Source of the DNA: Mytilus galloprovincialis | Taxonomy: Eukaryota; Mollusca; Bivalvia; Mytilida; Mytilidae | DNA length: 64,000 nt | NCBI RefSeq assembly: GCF_965363235.1 | Contig: NC_134846.1 | Location: forward strand, 1,989,001-2,053,000 | Direction of reading: 5' to 3' | Shown: positions 58,101 to 64,000 of the stretch, one piece after another | How the letters are laid out: the number at the start of each line of letters is the position of its first letter | Numbering within the stretch: the first letter of the stretch is position 1 | Position numbers and translations under genes: made by a program | The notes under the pieces: generated by a model | Databases searched by the model: none | What the model saw: only the letters and a program-made list of their open reading frames with translations | What the model was told of the DNA's origin: nothing

Positions 58101-58417
58101 CCCTTTTCCCCCCTCATTTTAAATAAGCCACTAATTTTTTGTACTTTATATTACAAAATGTATAACTCTTATTATCTTTCATTAACTTGATTATTAAGAC
58201 AAATTTTGTTTACAATTCTTCAAACTATGTTATAACATAAACCACACAGATGAATCCACCTTACATTTTTGTTCTTGTGAAATAATGTTCTAGCTTCATT
58301 TTGGATGTAATTTTTTTCTGTGGATGAATCTTCAATGCTAGCTGTGATATTTTTCCATTTGCTGGATAGTCGAAATATTCTTCTATAAAGCGTGAGAACT
58401 TCTCCTCTTAATGACAT
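49136..58417 (-). CDS. LYRM1: LYR motif-containing protein 1 (LYRM1)
   Basis: Four coding exons on -: 58417-58265 (51 codons, donor gtaagg), 57578-57518 (acceptor tctttacag, donor gtatgt), 55103-55072 (32-nt microexon, acceptor aattttcag, donor gtaagt) and 49249-49136 (stop TGA). Phases 0, 1, 0 are consistent; product 119 aa, against 122 in human. Exon 1 carries the LYR signature (LTLYRRIFRLSSKW, then NYIQNEARTLFHKNKN); exon 2 QIKMHIKEAETRVEMG; exon 3 AIHYKMPYPRP; exon 4 LPPTGKK and the C-terminus SKPLYLKSYDDT, like vertebrate SKPVYLRSHDE. The assembled protein follows vertebrate LYRM1 along its whole length. LYR proteins are small mitochondrial adaptors that bind acyl carrier protein. A tttccag two bases before the ATG suggests an upstream 5' UTR exon. 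The introns hold LINE pieces, MITEs and satellite. Confidence 0.92.
49250..51520. other. LYRM1 intron 3, left part
   Basis: About 49838-50110 is another dispersed mussel repeat (D5: aagaatggaaacagggaatt, gtcaaagagaccaaaacc, tgctgacccctaatcaaaa, acttgggacaggtt). A short D5 piece recurs at 62719-62765. The rest is AT-rich, with no exon found. Confidence 0.6.
51521..52172 (+). repeat. ~185-bp tandem repeat, 'GACAGGACC' family
   Basis: Units start at 51538, 51724, 51907 and 52092 (186, 183 and 185 bp). Each opens gacaggacca or gactggacca, then 'aataactttt', a helical-AT middle (tttgaaatataataaga) and tttcgaaaacgtgacatgacca. Units 1 and 3 resemble each other more (tttcatcatttgataaatag), hinting at a 370-bp higher-order unit. 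Unit 4 is cut by the MITE at 52173. Confidence 0.8.
52173..52459. mobile_element. MITE with 29-bp perfect inverted ends (Harbinger-like)
   Basis: The terminal repeats at 52173-52201 and 52431-52459 (gggagctaccatttgattt...) are perfect inverted copies. TAA stands on both sides, a 3-bp duplication of the type used by PIF/Harbinger elements (TWA). The inside consists of imperfect 'aaaaaaggcagga' repeats; low-complexity open frames on both strands are not genes. Confidence 0.8.
52460..52754 (+). CDS. Unidentified exon-like open stretch next to the MITE
   Basis: An open frame from about 52457 to the stop at 52752-52754, about 95 codons, without a usable early ATG: EGTRSFKSLEAVKNFEEVYV ... TVWHTMVTLHNLFSLAFFRE ... 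SFFEKFLMVITHSRNE. The amino-acid mix is that of a globular protein rather than random AT-rich translation, and ctaaag before it could be a splice acceptor. It could be a last exon on +, nested in LYRM1 intron 3, or a gene fragment carried by an element. I do not recognise the family. Confidence 0.3.
52755..54230. other. LYRM1 intron 3, nothing recognised
   Basis: AT-rich with a poly-G run at about 53537-53553. No exon or known repeat seen. Confidence 0.5.
54231..54720 (+). pseudogene. LINE fragment, C-terminal end of reverse transcriptase ORF
   Basis: From about 54260 the + frame gives VFGFERYLDFHCNVS, then GTLRLNVEVGRYLNT and the zinc-type cluster CICCNMNVLEDEYHFVLSC, ending at 54526. It corresponds to the end of the LINE ORF at 41977-42846 (compare IEDEYHFFSICP) but is too diverged to be the same copy family. 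5'-truncated; a 3' UTR of about 200 bp may follow. Confidence 0.65.
55257..56867. mobile_element. 1.6-kb inverted-repeat element in LYRM1 intron 2
   Basis: The left end ggccaattaaaattaattga and the reverse complement of the right end, ggccaactaaaattaattag, continue alike through tagattttcatcc and then G/C-rich cccgcc stretches; about 35 bp of good match. No transposase is seen. It holds a reverse-transcriptase fossil at about 56200-56640. Superfamily not assigned. Confidence 0.7.
56200..56640 (+). pseudogene. Reverse-transcriptase-element C-terminal fossil
   Basis: The + strand reads APAYGVYVSQLIRYSRASS and then, in another frame after stops at about 56337-56342, RQGYESIKLKSSLKQCYGRH. These match a C-terminal region I recall from reverse-transcriptase proteins of mussel and lancelet repeats (SPAYGVYISQLIRYARAC type), followed by the usual 3' part (ggagcacctgatttcact, ttagtggagttcgtgttg). 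A 5'-truncated, broken copy of a non-LTR or Penelope-like element. The D3 3' half at 56940-57125 follows. Confidence 0.6.
56940..57125 (+). repeat. Dispersed repeat D3, 3' half
   Basis: Contains gtgtcgttgttctcctct, tcagttttagtttgttaccc and ttgaacagcggtatactact, as at 18850-19010 and 22740-22850. In LYRM1 intron 2. Confidence 0.75.
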
Positions 58418-59639
58418 CACTGGAAATATATAATTAAAAGTCATATTTTAGTATGATTTCTTCAATGAGCATAATGAGACAATGACTAACCCAATGCAAT
58501 AGAACTTAAAATTTTTAACTTTTAAGTTTTTCAAGAAATTATTGATGATATTTAATTTTTTTTCAAAATTCCAATAGCATGAATAGCTAGGGAACGTATA
58601 TAACATTATCATGATTATTATAGTAATACAGTCAGGGGTACTAAATGTACTTATACAAGTAATTTTTATTTACTTGAAGAAGTAATACTATTAATATACT
58701 AGATTTTTACTTGAGGAGTGAAAATCTATCTGTGTTATGCGGATAGTATGTACCATTTTCCGTACCATATTTCGCAGAACCTTGTGAAAGAGAGTTCAAT
58801 TTACTACTACAAAATGTATGTAAGTTACTCACAATCAATATATACCTGACTATCATGACTATAATTATAAAATGTTTCAGTTTAGGAAGAACATGTAGAA
58901 CAAATTTGCATAATTTATGAATCAAAGGGAGGTTATTATGAGCAATTTATATTTAATAGATTTTAATATAATATATTCATGAATCTGTTTCATAGTGAAA
59001 TTTGTCCTTGAATCTTATTTCTAATATATTCATTTATATAAAAAGATAACTTACAACATGATTTGATAAGAAAGATAACATTTCACAGATAAATACATTC
59101 CAGCTGTTGAAATTGCTTTTGTTCCAATATCATGAATATACCAATACAAATATTTTATACATTGGCACAAACTCAATTACAATAATTGGCAAAGGCCCAT
59201 ACAACTAGTATACAAATAGTAATGATGCAGCAATTAAACAATAGAAGGATAGGGCTACACAATGAACACAGTCATGACAGTATGGAAATTTTTTTCTTGA
59301 TCATAAAAAACCGTTGGTGAAAAAACTGTCAAAATAGGTGCGATTTGGGTACCGTCACGTTAATTCAAATACACTATTAATATTTCATAGTATTTGTAAA
59401 GGTTAAGTTTTTTTTTAATAACTGTTCAATAAGTTAACTACCCAGATAGAATTTTACAGCAAAGGAAAAAATATCCCAGGGAAATATTTTCCCCCGGATA
59501 AAAAAATAACAACACTACTGTTACATTTTTTCCTCGGATATAGTTTTGCTTTACATACATCATTTTTGTACATGTATGTAAATGATGTATATATATATCT
59601 GTTTTATGTTGTGTTTGTGTTATTATTATTTTTCAATTT
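58418..59639. other. 5' flank of LYRM1
   Basis: It should contain LYRM1's promoter and a 5' non-coding exon, since a splice acceptor stands directly before the ATG; I could not place either. AT-rich with nothing else recognised. Confidence 0.4.
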
Positions 59640-60780
59640 ATTTATTTTTTCAATTCAAAGTTTTATTGCCATATAAACTATACAGTTTGTGACATATAAC
59701 AACAACAAAAACAAATAAAGACAATAACTAAGTAACTCAATATATATACACAAATTCAGGTAAATATTAAAGGGTCCCCTGTCCTCAGTTCCATTGACTT
59801 TTTTATAAAGGATCCTAGTTTATTCACTTGTGTTGGTGTTGATGGGTTAAGTATATATATAACTTTGTCATTGTCAGTGAGATTAGCAAATGAATTACTT
59901 TCTCTGTTAATGCAATTAAAATATGTTAATCTAATATTTGAATTATGGGAACAATTTATTAAGAAATGATTCTCATCATCTAGTACTTTGCATTTTTTGC
60001 AAAGTCTCTCTTCGCGAGGAATTTTAAAATGCCTTCCTTTTTCAATTAATAATGAATGGTCACTGATTCTAAGTTTTGTAATTAATTTTCTAAATTCAAA
60101 GTTTGGGTTAGAGAGGTAAGGTTTGATCAACAGATTTGGCTCAAGTCCTTTATAAAAATTTAATTTACTTTTATCATCAATAGATTTTAACTTATTCATC
60201 AACAGGTTGTTGTAATATGAGTTTATTTGGGGTTTATAATATAGCTTTTAATATTTTTTAATTGTTTTAAATTATTACAGGTTTTTAGTCTATCTATATC
60301 AATGTTAGATTCAGAAAGAATATCTTTTGCAAAAGTGAACCATGAATAGGAGCCACTAGAATCCAAAGTTTTAGTTAATTGAAAAGATTCATATAATAAG
60401 GGATTCAAATTTGAGGTGAAAACACAGGCACTTGTTTCTATCCATACGAAGGTGGACTATCCATATAAATAATAAATAAATAAAATATTTATATGGATAG
60501 TCGACCTTCGTATGGATAGAAACAAGTGCCTGTGGTAAACTTGCAATAACTAAGATGCAAGTTTTCTATTGGAGTCTTGTCAATAAAATCAAATGGGTCC
60601 ACAATTTTTCCAGAAAACAAAGCTCTTTTTTTAGCTTTGAAATATGTTATATACGAGTCCAAATATGTTATCTCAGAATTATAAGTTAATATAGGTCTCA
60701 CTAAGGTGTCAAATAAGTTATTTGTTTGACACTCTGATAGGAAGGCTGTCAAGAGAATTAGTATATGTTTTAATAGAAAA
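59640..60780 (-). pseudogene. LINE fragment split by a hairpin MITE
   Basis: On -, 60752-60540 reads NLFDTLVRPILTYNSEITYL and PIENLHLSYCKF; 60420-60223 continues with NPLLYESFQLTKTLDSSGSY; 60202-59756 gives LRISDHSLLIEKGRHFKIPR and the cluster CKKCKVLDDENHFLINC. This is the same C-terminal part of LINE ORF2 as at 42 kb (compare LFDTLVVPITLYGSEVW and AHSLAIERGRYTNIER) but another subfamily. It is broken at least twice besides the MITE, and 5'-truncated. The 3' end is AT-rich with an AATAAA-type stretch. Confidence 0.72.
60423..60534. mobile_element. 112-bp hairpin MITE inside the LINE fragment
   Basis: Arms 60423-60470 and 60487-60534 (48 bp, cacaggcacttgtttctatc ... ) pair almost perfectly around a 16-nt loop made of ataa units. 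It interrupts the LINE coding sequence. A loose match to the arm end (acaagtgcctgtgg) also occurs at about 62252-62265. Confidence 0.85.
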
Positions 60781-60842
60781 CAAAACCTTTTTTGCTTTTT
60801 TTGTTAATTCAGCTGTACTATGACTGAGATTACCATTTGATT

Positions 60843-61230
60843 TAATAGGGCTCTTCACGGTTAGTTCGGCCATATTGGATAGGGGGCAGATTTTTTGAAA
60901 GGAGGTGGAAATGGTACATAGGCGGATCCAGGGGGGGGGCCCTGGGGGGCCGGGCCCCCCCTTTTGTGGGAAAAATTTGGTTGATTATATAGGGAATCAT
61001 TGAAGCATGACTGGAGCGGGCCCCCTCTTAGGTCAGTCAACGGGCCCCCCCTTAGGAAAAGTTCTGGATCCGCCACTGTGGTATGAAAGTGTGGGAAATC
61101 CTATGTGTGTTTCCAAGCAACAGCTCTGTTTTAATGATGTTTTCCCGTATTTTTCACACCATTTTTACCTCTATTATGAAAATCTGCCCCCTATCCAATA
61201 TGGCCGAACTAACCGTGAAGAGCCCTATTA
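60843..61230. mobile_element. MITE with 52-bp perfect inverted ends, holding a second GC-rich element
   Basis: 60843-60894 (taatagggctcttcacgg...) and 61179-61230 are perfect inverted copies of 52 bp. Inside, ggcggatccagg (about 60923) and ctggatccgcc (about 61064-61074) form the ends of a smaller element with very GC-rich ends (runs of G and C). This is a MITE within a MITE. No coding sequence; the open frames across it come from the palindromes. Confidence 0.82.
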
Positions 61231-62364
61231 GCAGACCCAAGTATTCTGCATGTCTTTCATTTAGGGGGGGGGGTCAAACATTTCACCTGTTGCAAGCATA
61301 TGATGTAGTCTTTTACTACCATTCTTTACTTTTAGAATGACGATAGTTTTAAACAAGATGATATATTGGACATTGCAACTTATGCGGGGTTTAATTACTT
61401 CATAAGTTGGATCATGATACGTCTCTGTCAAATTAGTCTGCAAATTCAAAACAATATTTGTGAGGTAAAACTTAGAGAAAATCCGAATAAATTTGAAATC
61501 TAACTGAAGACCAAAGAGAAAATTTACAAGACAGCGCACAGGTCGATATCATTTGCTAAAACCTTGAAATGCTATAATAATTTACCCCCAGTTAATGTTC
61601 TATATATGATGTTTTCCTATGAGAGAGAATCAAATGAGTTTGGGACAGATTAATTCCAATTCAACTTCAAATATTTGTTTCCTCATCTACTGTACACAAT
61701 ACTTCTTAACTTTAATCAAGGATTTGTATACAAATCCTTGCTTTAATATGTTGAAGAATTTTTAGCCATGTCTTGTCTTGTCTTGTAGTAGTTCCGTCCT
61801 ATATAGGACCACCTCCAGTAACAGGAGTAGATTCACAATTGTTTTATTTAAAATGTTTTAGTTGTTTAGGAACAGTATATTATTATTCAAAACTTTGCCA
61901 GTTTTTTTTTCGACTTATGAGTTTGAAAGTCCATTTGGAATTTTTTGCCTCTATTAATCAGCAAGCTAATCATATTCAAGGGAACATTCTTAAAATCTGA
62001 ACATATTTATAATGGTTAATATAAAAAACATGTTTTGTTAGTTTGTGTACATAATTAAGAATATGAATGTTTCTTTGCGTTAATATTCATTGGGGTGTAA
62101 AAGCGTTGACCGAAGTACATTTTGTATAAAGCGCAGAAGCATTCTAAAAATGCGCGCACGGTCAACTCTTTTAACCTATGAACTTACTAAAATAAGCATT
62201 CAATACTTATAATTACATTTTTATAATAACACGTGTTATATAAATCTGAGACAAGTGCCTGTGGGTTTTTAAATTACAAGTCAATACAGAGAAAGCAAAA
62301 GTAATGGTTTTTGATTCAAACGGAAAGTTTTTTCTAAACGAATTTCATTATAATGGCAAACCCT
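61231..62364. other. Repeat-rich spacer
   Basis: No gene. Holds a G-run (61264-61272), a perfect 24-bp palindrome at 61717-61740 (caaggatttgta/tacaaatccttg), a tcttg triplet repeat at 61770-61786, and an imperfect inverted pair (gtaaaagcgttgaccg near 62097, cggtcaactcttttaac near 62159), probably a small MITE. Confidence 0.55.
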
Positions 62365-63600
62365 TAGAGATAAGATAAGATAATAAGATAAGAAAACTTT
62401 ATTTTGATTCGGCATAAGTACAAATAAGCAACACAAGCTCTAAGGAGCTTTTGACCGAATATAAAAACATATAAATAACATAAAAACAGTGCATTTTGAC
62501 ATATAAAACAACCTGTAATACAAAGTTGAAATTTCACATACATAGCATGCAATAAAAATAAGCAACACATTTTCGAATGAAGTAAAAACATGCTTGACCA
62601 GAGCAACCAAAACTGCCGCATTACAATAAACAGCTCAAGAATTATCTGCAAGCAGAACAGCGACATTCCAAACCGTTCCAGGACTGAACAAGACTTTTAA
62701 AATGTGAAATAAAATTGAGAATGGAAATGAGGAATGTGTCAAAGAGACAACAACCCGACCATAGAAAAAAAAACAAAACTGTTTTCAGTCCTGAGATGGT
62801 TTGGAAGGCTGTTCCATAAAGTAGCAGCAGCAAATTTGAACGATTTTTTTACCGTAACGGGGTGACTGTGGAATTTCAAGAATATTTACATACCTGAAAG
62901 CATATTTAGATTTTTTGACATTCACCAAATTTTGTAAGCACACAGGAGCTATGTTGTTTATAATTTTAAAAGTTTCTAGAGCCATTCTTCTTATCCGTCT
63001 GATCTGCAAGGAGGGCACCTTAGCTTTAAGTAAGAGGTCCTCGTAGGAGCTGTTAAATCATCATACACAAAACGGAGTGCTCTTTCCTGCACCTTTTCTA
63101 GTTTTTTAGAATTTTTCTCAGTGCAAAAATGCCATGCCAAAAGGCAAAAATTAAAATTACTAAGAATAAAAGTATGAAATATAGTAACGGTTTACTAAGT
63201 CTATCCAAAAATGAGTCTAAACGTTTTAAAACATTTAATTGCCTTCCTACAGATTGAGCTGATATGAACATCAAAATTTAGCTGGTAGTCTATTTCAATG
63301 CCTAATAATTTTACTGTTTTTTCACAAGTGAGGTTCGAATTTTGAATATGTATAGATGGGTTCTTTTCAAAGGTCTTTTTGCCAACAGACAAAACTTGAA
63401 AAAAGTCAGGATTTGCTTGCATTTTATTCACCCTGGACCACTCAATAAGTATTTTTAAATCAGATTCCAAAGTTGAAATTAATAAATCGAAGTCTGGAGT
63501 ACAAAAAGACAAAGTATTGTCATCTGCATAGTTATATAAACTACCATTTTTACCAAAAATAAAAATAAAGAGACAGTTAGTACTTATTGTTACTTCGGTA
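62365..63600 (-). pseudogene. 5'-truncated LINE with RT catalytic box and (TTATC)n tail
   Basis: On -, the sequence enters within the RT domain: NYADDNTLSFCTPDF (the YADD box, about 63536-63490), then the thumb (LKILIEWSRVNKMQANPDFF, VKLLGIEIDYQLNFD). Near 63018-62860 it continues with RRMALETFKIINNIAPVCLQ and KSKYAFRYVN. The frame is lost between these blocks and again near 62830. The 3' end is the short tandem tail seen on + as agataagataagataataag at 62370-62392. Jockey/CR1-like by motif, clade unsure. Confidence 0.78.
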
Positions 63601-64000
63601 TCAATATTAGATATATGATATTCTGGCCGGGGGGGGGGGGGGGGGGAGGCGGGGGGAGAGGATGATTTGTTTTGGATCGGTTATTTATTTTTGTAAACTA
63701 AGAGGACAGATTATTTATTTTCTTCACTGTTGAAGCAAGATTTTTCAGTTTCATTAAAACAAGGGACTGATTATTCATTTTCACAACTATATTTATAATA
63801 TTTAAAAACACAATTTTTAAATGAATTTTATTATACATGTTACAAATAATACATGTAACTATTATGTATAATCATTGTCATTAATTTAATTAGAATTAAC
63901 CATTATCCTCTGCAGGAATGAATCTTGCCAACTGCGTATACATGTATTTCATACATACACAGTATTAAAGTTTTGCTGCCACTTGCCTTTTTATTAATTA
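63601..64000. other. AT-rich end of window with poly-G run
   Basis: G-run at about 63629-63656 followed by decayed 'gattatttattttc' repeats (63680-63780). No gene recognised. Confidence 0.5.

Noticed and set aside
58707-58925. 72-codon frame upstream of LYRM1 as a possible 5' exon
   Set aside because: No donor in the right place and no similarity; the LYRM1 start codon is well supported at 58417.
60861-61340. Overlapping Gly/Pro-rich frames
   Set aside because: Produced by the G and C runs and inverted ends of the nested MITEs.

Overview
The window is eukaryotic, AT-rich, intron-rich and very dense in repeats. It looks like nuclear DNA of a bivalve mollusc, most likely a mussel (Mytilus or a close relative). 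The reasons are several copies of dispersed repeats I recognise from mussel genomes (for example the family ending near 'gccaatgag' / 'ctcattggc', and the one containing 'acgcgcgtctgg'), pearl-like minisatellite carriers, and gene families typical of bivalves. This taxonomic call is recognition from memory, not a search. I see no tRNA, rRNA or CRISPR.

Four host loci can be supported. (1) A tandem pair of genes on + (1968-5649 and 6928-9794) encodes secreted proteins with the Cys-rich C-terminal domain of the 'short-chain collagen C4-like' family; all splice junctions are phase 1 and the second copy has an extra coiled-coil exon. (2) A single-exon class A GPCR lies on - (14281-15363). (3) A four-exon gene on - (19157-26051) encodes about 1100 aa: a DZIP3-type HEPN domain, an nSTAND3-like NTPase and about 15 ankyrin repeats, the layout of an innate-immune-type sensor. 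(4) LYRM1 on - (49136-58417) was assembled by hand from four exons, including a 32-nt microexon; its 119 aa sit in 9.3 kb of mostly repeat-filled intron.

Between 29.5 and 48 kb lies a nest of mobile DNA. A tandem array of 0.8-0.93 kb units (rich in 'gaccttgacc') has been split by a nearly whole tyrosine-recombinase retroelement of PAT/Ngaro type (30547-37560) with identical split direct repeats, by a pearl/HINE-like element (about 37615-44806) whose 499-bp units are themselves split by a 5.3-kb inverted-repeat element carrying a LINE piece, and by a third insertion of about 1.1 kb. With these taken out the units line up again.

The rest is smaller elements: a GACCGTACGCGTA foldback element (258-1032), a near-perfect hairpin (8884-9040), a B-box-like tandem array (17625-17960), MITEs with one Mutator-like insertion carrying a 10-bp target duplication (26591-27690), a 185-bp 'GACAGGACC' tandem repeat next to a Harbinger-like MITE (51.5-52.5 kb), a 1.6-kb inverted-repeat element holding a reverse-transcriptase fossil (55257-56867), and LINE fragments at 42, 54, 60 and 63 kb.
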